The translations under genes and the position numbers were made by a program. From Ruminococcus sp. (lineage in GTDB: Bacteria; Bacillota; Clostridia; Oscillospirales; Ruminococcaceae), in the NCBI GenBank assembly GCA_015066975.1, contig SVNI01000001.1, positions 124,001 through 188,000 of the forward strand: DNA of 64,000 nt, written 5' to 3'. The notes under the pieces were generated by a model. It searched no databases. It worked only from the letters and a program-made list of their open reading frames with translations, and had not been told where the DNA came from. Below are positions 29,779 through 39,642 of the stretch, piece by piece. Position 1 is the first letter of the stretch. Each line of letters opens with the position of its first letter.

Positions 29779-31731
29779 TTATTCCTGTTTGGGAATATCT
29801 TCAGCGAGAACTTCCAGAAGAAGATTTTTGGCTTCTTCAGGAGTGATATTGGGAATCTGTGTCGCGGCCATGGTCTGATGACCGCCGCCGCCGAGCTGTT
29901 CCATAATGACCTGAACGTTGACTGCACCTAGCGAACGGGCAGAAATCGAAACGGAATCTTTTACCGCATAGATGACAAATGCGGCATCTACATGAGAGAT
30001 GCTTAATAATTCATCAGCGGCCTGAGGTGCAACAAGACGAACTTCGGGAGTATTTTCTGGTGCAATGGCGACAGCGTGACAGCCGACAATTTCAGCAGAA
30101 CTGACAATTTCAGCACGGCTCTTGTAAGCTTCGATAGAGCCGGAGAACAGGCCTTTGACCTTGACGGTATCTGCACCGATTTTCTTGAGATAAGCTGCGG
30201 CTTCAAACGTCCTGACACCTGTACGCATGACGAAATTTTTCGTATCAAGCATAATTCCAGAAAGCAGACAGTCTGCACAGCAGGCATTTACTTCTTCATT
30301 CAGTTTGAAATACTGGATAAGCTCCGTCACCATTTCACAGGCAGAAGAGGCATAAGGCTCATGATGAAACACAACAGCATTATCAACATAATTGATATTT
30401 TTCCTGTGATGGTCAATTACAACAACCTGCTTCGCAGCCTGATATAATGCAAGGCTTTCCAGAATATCTTTGTTATGCGTATCCACAATAATCAGAAGCG
30501 TGTCTTCTGTAATTGTATCAAGTGCCTGTTTCGGGGTTAAAAACAAATCTTTTCCGAGTTCTTCTTCGGCAAGGGAGATAAGCTGTTTCGAGAGATTTTT
30601 CTCTGGATCAACAACAACATTGACAGGAATCTCCATCAGTCTGACCGCACCGGCAAGTCCGCAGGCAGAGCCGATAGAATCCAAATCCCCGAATCTGTGC
30701 CCCATGATATAAACATTGGCACTGTTAAGAATTAAATCTTGAATCGCTCCAGCGATAATGCGCGTTTTGGCTCTTGATTTTTTTTCAACACCTTTGGACA
30801 CACCGCCGAAGAACCGGAAACCACTTTCTGTTTTGACAGCGGCCTGGTCTCCTCCTCTGCCGAGTGCCATATCAAGACACTGTGCAGCAAGAGCTTCGCT
30901 TTCCTGCATACTGGAAGCACCATGTCCTACACCAATAGAAAACGTCAGACAGTTTTTCTCATCCGCACGGATATTCCTTGCTTCATCAAGAATGCTGAAC
31001 TTTCCGGCGATAAGCTGCTGTACATGTTCTTCTTCCAGAACAGCAATGAATCTGTCATTCTTCAGCCGTTTCAAAATGCCGTTTGTCTGGGAGATGAACT
31101 GCTCCAGCAGTTTTTCAACCGCCGCACTGACTTCAAGCCGGGTGCTTTCTTTGGCATTCTGGATTAAGTCTTCATAATTATCAACAACAATCAGGAGAAC
31201 GCACGGACGGGAATTCTGATAAAGCTGTTTCGTTTTTTCCAGTTCTGTCATATCTGACCAGAGGTAGGCAGTAAGATTTTTTTCCTGTCCGGCATAGGAA
31301 ACAGCCTTTACCTGATAATAACAATCCTGCCAGTGGATTTCCTGAACAGCAAGAGTGGTATCCAGCGGAAGAAAATCACACAGTTTTCTGCCAAACATAT
31401 CTTCTGTATCAAGAATATGTTCGCTGAAATATTCATTGTAATGCAGAAGAATGCCGTCTTCATCCAAAACACACAGCCCCATATCCAACTGCTGGAATGT
31501 GGCGAGTTCTGCTTCTGTGCATTCCCGGTTCAGTCGTGCAATATAGCGGATACGGTTTCTGTTGGAATCCAGAAGTGTGAATCCGGCTACACCCGCCAGC
31601 AGAAAAGCCGGCACACTGTACAGAAAACCATATTTCAGACCGCTGTGAAATAATACAGCAGTCGTGATGACAGTCAGTAAAAGCAGCAGTATGGTCAGCC
31701 CCCAGAGAACTGCATGATATCTGGGCTTCAC
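29779..31731 (-). CDS. gdpP: c-di-AMP phosphodiesterase GdpP (TM + PAS + degenerate GGDEF + DHH/DHHA1)
   Basis: MGHRFGDLDSIGSACG, VVIDHHRKN, GGGGHQTMAA. Confidence 0.94.
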   Translation of the reverse strand: MKPRYHAVLWGLTILLLLLTVITTAVLFHSGLKYGFLYSVPAFLLAGVAGFTLLDSNRNRIRYIARLNRECTEAELATFQQLDMGLCVLDEDGILLHYNEYFSEHILDTEDMFGRKLCDFLPLDTTLAVQEIHWQDCYYQVKAVSYAGQEKNLTAYLWSDMTELEKTKQLYQNSRPCVLLIVVDNYEDLIQNAKESTRLEVSAAVEKLLEQFISQTNGILKRLKNDRFIAVLEEEHVQQLIAGKFSILDEARNIRADEKNCLTFSIGVGHGASSMQESEALAAQCLDMALGRGGDQAAVKTESGFRFFGGVSKGVEKKSRAKTRIIAGAIQDLILNSANVYIMGHRFGDLDSIGSACGLAGAVRLMEIPVNVVVDPEKNLSKQLISLAEEELGKDLFLTPKQALDTITEDTLLIIVDTHNKDILESLALYQAAKQVVVIDHHRKNINYVDNAVVFHHEPYASSACEMVTELIQYFKLNEEVNACCADCLLSGIMLDTKNFVMRTGVRTFEAAAYLKKIGADTVKVKGLFSGSIEAYKSRAEIVSSAEIVGCHAVAIAPENTPEVRLVAPQAADELLSISHVDAAFVIYAVKDSVSISARSLGAVNVQVIMEQLGGGGHQTMAATQIPNITPEEAKNLLLEVLAEDIPKQE

Positions 31732-31768
31732 CTTTTCACGCTCCTTTCGCGAAGATAGGCATTTCGAC

Positions 31769-33583
31769 TTAGATTTCCATAATAATGGGCAGAATCATAG
31801 GACTGCGCTTTGTCTGTTCAAAGATGAATTCAGACATGCGGTCACGGAGTTTGGTCTTCAGGGAAGACCATTCACGAAGTTCGGCATAGGTACAGCCGTC
31901 AAGAGTACGGCGCATGATTTGTCTGGCCTGTACCATCATGTCTTCTGCTTCACGGACATAGACGAAACCGCGGGAGACAATATCAGGCCCTGCAACAATT
32001 TCGTTTGTATTTCTCTGAATGCCAATAACGATAATAATCAAGCCGTCTTCGGCGAGATGCTTTCTGTCACGGAGCACGATAGAGCCGACATCACCGACAC
32101 CAAGACCGTCTACAAGCGTACGTCCGGCAGGCACTTGACCGACAATCTGCATGGAATTGCCGTCAGTTTCGATAACATTGCCGATAGAAGCAAGAATGAT
32201 ATTTTCTTTCGAGATGCCCATTTCAAGTGCAAGCCCCTGATGCTTCACAAGATGCTTGTATTCGCCGTGCATAGGAATGAAAAATTTCGGTCTGGTAAGG
32301 GCAAGCATAAGTTTCAGTTCTTCCTGACAGGCATGTCCGGAAACGTGTACATCATACATGGATTCATAGATGACTTCTGCACCGGATTTGAGCAGTTCAT
32401 TCACAACTTTGGTGACATGCTTTTCATTGCCGGGAATCGGGGTCGCGGATAAAATAATGAAATCCATCGGCGTGATGTTGATTTTATTATGGTCATGCAT
32501 GGCCATTCTGGTCAGGGCAGACATTGGCTCGCCCTGACTGCCTGTCGTAACCAGTACAAGCTGTTCCGGCGCATACTGATTGATAGTTTCAATATCAATA
32601 ATAATATTTTTGGGAACTTCCAGATAGCCCAGTTCCAGAGCAGTCGCAATGACATTGACCATGCTCCTGCCAAGTACAGCGACTTTGCGCTTTGTCTTGA
32701 CAGCCATGTTGATAATCTGCTGTACTCTGTGAATGTTAGAAGAAAATGTCGCGATAATGATTCTTCTGTTCCCGGCTTTGGTGAATAATTTCTCGAACGA
32801 TACACCGACCTTGCTTTCCGACGGCGTATAGCCGGGGCGTTCAGCATTGGTGGAATCTGCCATCAGCGCAAGAACACCTTTGTTGCCGAGTTCCCCGAAA
32901 CGGCCTAAGTCAATGCGTTCCCCGTCCACAGGAGAAAAATCAACTTTGAAATCCCCTGTATGAATCATAACTCCAGCCGGAGTATAGATAATCAGACCCA
33001 TAGAACCAGGGATAGAATGATTTACTTTGATGAATTCTACAGTCATGCATCCCATCTTGATAGTTTTCCGGGCATCCATGACATGAAGCGGTACTTTATT
33101 GAGAATGCCGTGTTCTTCAAGCTTATGCTTGATTAAGCCGATAGTCATTGCCGAACCGTAAACAGGCGCATTGACTTTCTTAAGCAGGTAGGCCAGTCCG
33201 CCGATATGGTCTTCATGGCCGTGCGTAATCACAATGCCCCGGAGTTTGTCTTTGTGATGTTCCACATAGGAAAAATCCGGAATGACAATGTCAACGCCGG
33301 GCATTTCGGCATCAGGAAAGGCAAGACCGCAGTCAAGGATGAACATGTCATTACTGCATTCAAAAACAGTCATATTCTTGCCGATTTCGTTCAGACCGCC
33401 CAGAGGAATAATGCGCACAGGCGCACGACGCTGTTCATAGGCTTTGTTGTTATTTTTTCTCTGTGGTCGGAAAGGTTTTTGTTCCGGAGTCTGCGAAGCG
33501 GTATATCTTCTTTGTCTGGGTTCCAGACTGCCTTGACCGCCACGGTTCGGGTGTAAATTCTGATTGTTCAATAGATACCTCAT
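31769..33583 (-). CDS. rnjA: ribonuclease J
   Basis: IIPLGGLNEIGKNMTVFEC, VITHGHEDHIGGLAYLL, MHGEYKHLVKH. Confidence 0.95.
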   Translation of the reverse strand: MRYLLNNQNLHPNRGGQGSLEPRQRRYTASQTPEQKPFRPQRKNNNKAYEQRRAPVRIIPLGGLNEIGKNMTVFECSNDMFILDCGLAFPDAEMPGVDIVIPDFSYVEHHKDKLRGIVITHGHEDHIGGLAYLLKKVNAPVYGSAMTIGLIKHKLEEHGILNKVPLHVMDARKTIKMGCMTVEFIKVNHSIPGSMGLIIYTPAGVMIHTGDFKVDFSPVDGERIDLGRFGELGNKGVLALMADSTNAERPGYTPSESKVGVSFEKLFTKAGNRRIIIATFSSNIHRVQQIINMAVKTKRKVAVLGRSMVNVIATALELGYLEVPKNIIIDIETINQYAPEQLVLVTTGSQGEPMSALTRMAMHDHNKINITPMDFIILSATPIPGNEKHVTKVVNELLKSGAEVIYESMYDVHVSGHACQEELKLMLALTRPKFFIPMHGEYKHLVKHQGLALEMGISKENIILASIGNVIETDGNSMQIVGQVPAGRTLVDGLGVGDVGSIVLRDRKHLAEDGLIIIVIGIQRNTNEIVAGPDIVSRGFVYVREAEDMMVQARQIMRRTLDGCTYAELREWSSLKTKLRDRMSEFIFEQTKRSPMILPIIMEI

Positions 33584-33870
33584 TTCATGACACACAAATG
33601 CTGCATTGCTGCCTTGCTGACATAGAGCTGCTGGTAAGTTGTGAAACAGAATCGTCTGAAATTATGTTGCAGAAGGAGAATGCAGTAATTCATTTGTAAT
33701 TGTTTGGGCTGTCAGCAAACGGCTGACAGAACGGATGTTAAGTACGGAAGCCGGAGGGCTTCCCTTTGGTGTAACGAATTGAATTTATTTCAGGCATACA
33801 GCCAAAAAATCAGAAGTAATTTAGAAAAACGTACTCTCATAAAACAGAGAGCCTGCAATACTTAATTTAT

Positions 33871-33899
33871 ATTATAACGGAAATCAACAGATTTGTCAA
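33871..33899 (-). promoter_or_regulatory. sigma-A-like promoter upstream of rnjA
   Basis: Minus strand TTGACA (33899-33894), 17 bp, TATAAT (33876-33871). Confidence 0.85.
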
Positions 33900-33973
33900 G
33901 TGCAGAGAGCACGTTACTGGATAGAATTGGATAGTTTACATAAAAAAATTGAAAAAAAGAGATAAATTGCTTT

Positions 33974-35848
33974 TCAGGGTTCTGCGGATTCCAGAAGACG
34001 CAGTTTTTTCTCCCACAAACCGCAGAGTTCCGCTGCGGTTTCGACAGAATCGGCATGGGCACGCAGTTTCACAAGTTTACTGTGCATCGGCATGACAATG
34101 CTAATTCTTGCATCCGGATTGGAAAGCTGAAGCTGTTCGACACTCTGCCGGGTGAGCGAAGTGGTCACTTCATGCTGTACGGTACAGAGTTTGGGAAGCA
34201 GACAGGCAGCCTGTGCAAGTGTCATCTGATTCTGGTGCAGTACATGCAGTACATGACAGAATAATTTTATACCGTCCGTGCAGATGCCCTGTCTGCGATA
34301 TAAATCCGCTTCTGGAGAATCAGACCGGGAAACTCTCCTGATTTCTGCATCATATTGAGATGCAAAATCTTCCGCAGAAAGATGAAAGCTTTCGGGCAGG
34401 GCAAGAGGCTGGCTCTGTTCCTGTACAGACAAAAGCGATAATAATAAAAGCTGTTCGTGGCGAATCATGCCGGATTCTGAAGAAAATGCCGAAATCCGTG
34501 TGCCGTCTTCCGAGAGCGAAAGCGTGATTCTCTGCCCTGTACCGCCAGAAAATAATTCCTGTGCTGTCATGCGGAGAACAGAATTGGCACAGCTTACAGT
34601 AATATCAAACTGCGCTGGAGGAAGAAGATTCCGGCAGGAATCCTCCCAGAGCGCAAGAAGTGACTCTGCATGATGCAGTCTGCCCGGCTGTAACGCATGA
34701 CAGCAGGTTTCGGCTTCAATCGCCTGCCAGACACGGTGCGCCTGTTGTTCAGTAAGCGGAAAGCCCCCGGCATTGAACGGCTTTATCTGCATGATTTTCT
34801 CGCCCTGAATCCAAAGCAGAATCTGACAGGAAGTTAGCTCCCCAATATAGATAAGCTGTGAAAGCGCACAGTTTCCGGCAAGCCAGACAGATGCCCCGTG
34901 AGAAGATGCTCCCGAAGCAGAAGCCAGAGCAAGACTTTCAGCATGTCTGTGACTGTAGCCAATGAGAATTCTGTTGCCGAGTACAGTCAGGGCAGACCCG
35001 GCTTTCAGAGCAGTTTCAGCAGTATTCCATTTCGGAAGACCGTCACAGATGCCGTCATCCGGAAGAACAAGATGCTTTTTCGCTTTTGCCGTGCCGTTAT
35101 CAGGATAAAGAACTGTATTTTCAGGAATTACAGCATTTTCAAGCTTCGTTCCGGAATCAATAAAGGCTTTCGGACAGATAACACAGTCTTTCAGGGTGAC
35201 GTTTGCGCCAACCTGTACACCGCTCCCGAGACAGCATCCTTCCAGATGTGCATTTTCCCCGATAGTACAGTCATTGCCGATAATAGTACTTTCATCTGCA
35301 TACGCAGAATTGGATAAAGAAGTTCCTTCACCGATTCGTTTCTTGCGGAGCATTCTGGAAGAAACAAGCAGTTTCTGCTGAATTGTCCGGTATTCTGCCG
35401 GAGTGTTTGCCCGCTGAAAAAGCGATGTTTCAGCAACAGCATCCGTTTCGGGTTCGAGCAGAACAGAACCCTGCGGATGAAGTTCGGCATAAGCCGGTGT
35501 GCCGTCTTTATGCAGAAGCCTGACAGCATTCTGACTGCATAATGAAAAAAGTTCGCCCATATCCCATTCAGGAACACAGAGACGGCGCAGAAGAAGCGTC
35601 GGCATATCGGCACGGAGTGATGCCATGGAACGCGCGTATTGTACGGATATCTTCAGACGCAGACTTTCTGCAAGATGTCTGACACGTTCGTCAGGCGCAA
35701 GAAGCACAGCTTTCTGAAAGCCTTTCTGTTCGATATAGTGTAAAAGATATTCCAGCAGAGGAATATTGCAGAACGGGAGCAGTGCTTCGGGACAGTCCCG
35801 GACAGGGATACAGTCTGTTTTTCTGTCACAGTAAAGAATCGCTTGCAT
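33974..35848 (-). CDS. degenerate nucleotidyltransferase / left-handed beta-helix / phosphohexomutase-like fusion
   Basis: EALLPFCNIPLLEYLLHYIEQKGF (NTP-transferase-like), IIGNDCTIGENAHLEGCCLGSGVQVGANVTLKDCVI (hexapeptides), IGYSHRHAESLALASASGASSHGASVWLAG (PMM/PGM-like); catalytic signatures missing. Confidence 0.65.
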   Translation of the reverse strand: MQAILYCDRKTDCIPVRDCPEALLPFCNIPLLEYLLHYIEQKGFQKAVLLAPDERVRHLAESLRLKISVQYARSMASLRADMPTLLLRRLCVPEWDMGELFSLCSQNAVRLLHKDGTPAYAELHPQGSVLLEPETDAVAETSLFQRANTPAEYRTIQQKLLVSSRMLRKKRIGEGTSLSNSAYADESTIIGNDCTIGENAHLEGCCLGSGVQVGANVTLKDCVICPKAFIDSGTKLENAVIPENTVLYPDNGTAKAKKHLVLPDDGICDGLPKWNTAETALKAGSALTVLGNRILIGYSHRHAESLALASASGASSHGASVWLAGNCALSQLIYIGELTSCQILLWIQGEKIMQIKPFNAGGFPLTEQQAHRVWQAIEAETCCHALQPGRLHHAESLLALWEDSCRNLLPPAQFDITVSCANSVLRMTAQELFSGGTGQRITLSLSEDGTRISAFSSESGMIRHEQLLLLSLLSVQEQSQPLALPESFHLSAEDFASQYDAEIRRVSRSDSPEADLYRRQGICTDGIKLFCHVLHVLHQNQMTLAQAACLLPKLCTVQHEVTTSLTRQSVEQLQLSNPDARISIVMPMHSKLVKLRAHADSVETAAELCGLWEKKLRLLESAEP

Positions 35849-35978
35849 AATGCATAACCGCCTTTCATGAATCGCATATCATGCTTTTTGATAAGTATAG
35901 GCAGATTATGAAAAAATATACGCATTGATGCGAAAAAGCCCTGCTATGTGCAGGGCTTTCTGAAAATCCGGGACAGAA

Positions 35979-36503
35979 TCAGAGTTTTGTACCGCATTTG
36001 GAGCAGAACGCATGGGATTTAAGTACTTCGCTCCCACAGCAGGGACAAATCAGAACGTCATCCGGTTCAGCTTCATATTCTTCTTCATACTGTGCTTTCG
36101 CAAAAGAAGAAACAGTACTGCCGATGCTGTTTTCGATAAAAGTAAAAATATCAGTCGGCAAAACAGCCTGACGTATTGCGCCGACACCGGCAGCAACAAT
36201 CAGGGGATAGAAGAACAGTGCTCCAACCGCAGCCACACCGACTTTATCGAGCCATTTGGCATTGCCGATAGCAACTGTTAAAGTATCATTTTCAGTTTCG
36301 GCGAGTTCGATTGTCAGAGCCGCATCCAGTCCCAGAAACTGCTTCCAGTTGGAATCGCTGTCCATACACTGGAGAATCGCTTTGTTTCCGAGCATGAATT
36401 TCTGTGTGGTCAGATGCTTGTTGATACTCAGATACTGTTCAAGCAGTCGTACAAGTTCGTCGAGGGTGATGTTACCCATCTGAAAAATTCTTTTTTCATC
36501 CAT
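35979..36503 (-). CDS. zinc-ribbon protein
   Basis: C-terminal CPCCGSEVLKSHAFCSKCGTKL; SD GGAGGA before ATG 36503. Confidence 0.75.
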   Translation of the reverse strand: MDEKRIFQMGNITLDELVRLLEQYLSINKHLTTQKFMLGNKAILQCMDSDSNWKQFLGLDAALTIELAETENDTLTVAIGNAKWLDKVGVAAVGALFFYPLIVAAGVGAIRQAVLPTDIFTFIENSIGSTVSSFAKAQYEEEYEAEPDDVLICPCCGSEVLKSHAFCSKCGTKL

Positions 36504-36574
36504 GATAGATTCCTCCAATGAAATATATTTTTAATATTATAGCAGGATTTGACAAAAAAGTCAAGCATTCCAGA

Positions 36575-36990
36575 TTATAATTTCAATTTTTCGGCAGGGT
36601 CAGCAAAGCCGATATGTTCATTTTTATAATTCGTCAGGATAATCTGAATTTCATGCTTTTGCTTGTCGATAGCAGTCCTGATGGAAATACTTTGGGTATT
36701 TTTTGAGAATTTCCTGAATCTTTTCCAGTGTGCCGAATTCAACAAAAAGGCTGATACAGGGAATAACAAGTTCCCGATAAGCTCTAAGATATTTTAGGGC
36801 AGAGACAGTTCCGTGCTTGCACTTTTGAAATGTCAGTGTTGTCAGAGCCGCACAGTCACGGAATCCGCCGCCATCAATGCTGCTGAATTTCTTTCAGACT
36901 GTAGCTGTACATATATTCCTGAAATCCGATTTCCGGCATGCTTTTGGGAGAAATCAGAATGCCTCTGGAATCGATATTTTTAACTGCCAT
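36575..36990 (-). pseudogene. BspA-like leucine-rich-repeat protein remnant with at least two frameshifts
   Basis: Frame 1 MAVKNIDSRGILISPKSMPEIGFQEYMYSYSLKEIQQH*; frame 2 SIDGGGFRDCAALTTLTFQKCKHGTVSALKYLRAYRELVIPC...; frame 3 TAIDKQKHEIQIILTNYKNEHIGFADPAEKLKL*. Confidence 0.7.
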
Positions 36991-37202
36991 TTTAGAAAAT
37001 CTCCCTTTCTGATATGAAAATAATTTATTATCATTATAACATAATTTTTCAATAAAATCAAGCTTTTTCTGTAAAAGAAGACGGAAATGCATTTCGCCGT
37101 GATTCTGTGTCTCAATGCCCTGGCATTTTGTGAAAAATGACCGGAAATAACGGGCGAATTTTGGGCAAGGAGTCAAATTTCAATAAGATTGAAATCCATA
37201 TA

Positions 37203-37231
37203 TTGACTAATTAAAAAAAGTATGTTATAAT
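37203..37231 (+). promoter_or_regulatory. sigma-A-like promoter of repeat protein
   Basis: TTGACT 37203-37208, 17 bp, TATAAT 37226-37231. Confidence 0.8.
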
Positions 37232-37330
37232 AATTCTATAATTGGGGTGGAGTCTAATCTTTTGAAATTGTATCAGATGTCACGCTGTCCCCAAAGAAAT
37301 CTAGAAGAGAAAGAAAAGAGGATTGTTTTT

Positions 37331-39526
37331 ATGAAAAATAGTCAGAAAATTGCTGCCGGTGTCCTCGCTGCCGTTGTTGTGACATCAGGTGCTGCCGCTC
37401 TGCCGGTGCTCCATGCAGAGAATACATCTGTCAGCCTCACCGCTTCTGCGGCAAATGACGCTATCACAATCACAAACGGTACACAAGTGCCGGATACTGT
37501 AGCACAAGGAAACGGAGTCGGTGTACAGGGTGTTGTTTCTTCCGAAGATTCCAATATCACTTCTGTGACTGTAGGTATCTACGATTCCAGCAGAAAACTG
37601 GTAACAGGCAAGAGCGCACTGCCAAAAGCAAAATCTTATGACATTTCCAAGCTTGACAGCTATGTTGCATTCAGCAAGCTTGCCCCCGGTTCTTATACTT
37701 ACATGGTATTTGCAACCAACGGTACAAATACAAACTATGTGCTGACAAACAAGAGCTTCACTGTGACAAGTGCATCCAGCACAGCAGAAACAACAACAGA
37801 TACAATGAGCATTTCTAACGGCACATCCCTGCCAAGTGCTCTGAAGAAGGGCAAGTGCGTGACCGTCAAGGGTACAGTCACTTCTGCATCTTCCAATATT
37901 ACATCTTTGACAGCCGGTATCTATGACAGTAATAACAAGCTGGTTTCCGGCAAGACTGTTCAGCCGAATGCAAAGTCCTATGATGTCAATAAGCTTGATA
38001 ATGATATTGCATTCAACAAGCTTGATAACGGCACTTACACCTACAAAGTTATTGCAACTAACAGTGCCAACAAGGATTATGTCATTGTAACACAGAGCTT
38101 TGCAGTTTCCGTAGACGGCACAGCACAGCCCGCATCCACAACTACAGAAGAAAAGCAGACTTCTGAAACCAATACCCAGACTGTATCCAACAGCACAGAT
38201 ACACTGACTATCACCAACGGCACAGCCGTTCCGGATAAACTGGCAAAGGGAAAGGCTGTTCTGGTAAAGGGTACAGTGACATCTGCATCTTCCAATATCG
38301 AATCTCTGACTGTAGGTATTTACGATACCACTGGTAAGCTCGTGAGCGGAAAAACAGCTATTCCGAACGCAAAGACTTATGATGTATCTAAACTGGATAA
38401 TTATATTGAATTTGACAAGCTGGCTGACGGTACTTATGCATACATGGTATTTGCAAGCAACAGCGTGAACAAAAATTATGTTATGGTGAATAAAGCATTT
38501 ACAGTAGGCGAAGGCGGACAGGTAGCATCTGATGCTATCGCAATTGCAAACGGCACAACCGTGCCCACAACACTTGCAAAGGGTAAAGGCGTTGCAGTCA
38601 AGGGAACACTGGCATCTGCAAGCTCCAATATTACATCTGTAACCGTAGGCGTTTATGACAAGGACGGCAAGCAGGTGACAGGCAAAACCGCAGAACCAAA
38701 TGCCAAGACTTACAACATCAACAAGCTGGACAGTGCTGTAGAATTCAACAAGCTTCCGGCAGGTACTTATAATTACAAAGTCATTGCAAGCAACGGCGCA
38801 AACAAGAACTATGAACTCGTAAACCAGGCATTCACAGTATCTGACGGCACTGATGTGATGACAATCACAAACGGTACAACCATTCCGGATACGCTCAAAA
38901 AGGGTGCTTGCCTGACGGTAAAGGGCACAGTTACTTCTGCAACCTCCAATCTGACATCTGTTACAGTCGGTGTATATGACAGCAATAAGAAACTGGTAAC
39001 CGGCAAGACCGCAGTACCAAACGCTAAGAGTTATGATGTTTCCAAGCTGGATAACTATGTAGAATTCAACAAGCTGACAGACGGCAATTATACTTACATG
39101 GTATTTGCAAGCAATGCAAATAACAGTAACTATGTCATTGTGAATAAGAACTTCACAATCGGCAATGCAACATCTACAGTATCCACAACTGACGGCAGTC
39201 AGGGAACTACAAACAAGGGTGTAACGCTCACAAACGGCACAAGTATTCCCGAAAGCATTTCCAAGGGGCAGGCAGTCACTGTAAAGGGTACAGTATCTTC
39301 CAACGATACTATCAAGGCAGTTACAGTTGCTGTTTATGACTCCAATAACAAACTTGTAACCAGCAAGTCTGTTGCTCCGAATGCTAAGAGCTATGACCTG
39401 AAGAACGTGGATAAATATATCACATTCAACAAGCTTGGCGCAGGCAAGTACACCTACAGAGTTGCTGTTACGACAACAGCAAACAAGGACGTTACTGCTG
39501 ACAGACAGGTATTCAATGTAAAGTAA
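37331..39526 (+). CDS. secreted protein made almost entirely of six ~105-130 aa repeats
   Basis: Signal peptide MKNSQKIAAGVLAAVVVTSGAAALPVLHA; six ITNGT..P..L.KG..V.VKGTVTSASSNI.SVTVGIYDS..KLV.GKT..PNAKSYDV.KLD units. Confidence 0.9.
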   Translation: MKNSQKIAAGVLAAVVVTSGAAALPVLHAENTSVSLTASAANDAITITNGTQVPDTVAQGNGVGVQGVVSSEDSNITSVTVGIYDSSRKLVTGKSALPKAKSYDISKLDSYVAFSKLAPGSYTYMVFATNGTNTNYVLTNKSFTVTSASSTAETTTDTMSISNGTSLPSALKKGKCVTVKGTVTSASSNITSLTAGIYDSNNKLVSGKTVQPNAKSYDVNKLDNDIAFNKLDNGTYTYKVIATNSANKDYVIVTQSFAVSVDGTAQPASTTTEEKQTSETNTQTVSNSTDTLTITNGTAVPDKLAKGKAVLVKGTVTSASSNIESLTVGIYDTTGKLVSGKTAIPNAKTYDVSKLDNYIEFDKLADGTYAYMVFASNSVNKNYVMVNKAFTVGEGGQVASDAIAIANGTTVPTTLAKGKGVAVKGTLASASSNITSVTVGVYDKDGKQVTGKTAEPNAKTYNINKLDSAVEFNKLPAGTYNYKVIASNGANKNYELVNQAFTVSDGTDVMTITNGTTIPDTLKKGACLTVKGTVTSATSNLTSVTVGVYDSNKKLVTGKTAVPNAKSYDVSKLDNYVEFNKLTDGNYTYMVFASNANNSNYVIVNKNFTIGNATSTVSTTDGSQGTTNKGVTLTNGTSIPESISKGQAVTVKGTVSSNDTIKAVTVAVYDSNNKLVTSKSVAPNAKSYDLKNVDKYITFNKLGAGKYTYRVAVTTTANKDVTADRQVFNVK
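37457..39523 (+). repeat. six in-frame protein-coding repeats (units begin about 37457, 37799, 38198, 38531, 38852, 39218)
   Basis: Aligned by eye from the translation; inter-repeat linkers vary. Confidence 0.85.
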
Positions 39527-39550
39527 TCAGGATTTCCTGAACAGTAAAAA

Positions 39551-39574
39551 ACGGCTGTATGAAAATACAGCCGT
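39551..39574 (+). terminator. terminator of repeat-protein gene
   Basis: ACGGCTGTAT-N4-ATACAGCCGT flanked by A/T runs. Confidence 0.8.
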
Positions 39575-39593
39575 TTTTTATGCAATCAGAAAA

Positions 39594-39623
39594 GACTCAC
39601 CGCTGAACTGTCAGCGGTGAGTC
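39594..39623 (-). terminator. 13-bp stem terminator downstream of ROK kinase
   Basis: GACTCACCGCTGA-ACTG-TCAGCGGTGAGTC. Confidence 0.65.
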
Positions 39624-39642
39624 TGATTTATCATAAGAAAAA

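Noticed and set aside
33783-33833. 16-codon upstream ORF (MRVRFSKLLLIFWLYA) in the rnjA leader
   Set aside because: No recognisable SD; could be chance
37457-39523. Possible CRISPR or satellite array
   Set aside because: Repeats are long, diverged at DNA level and in-frame; they encode protein modules. No CRISPR-like short repeat/spacer pattern was seen in the window
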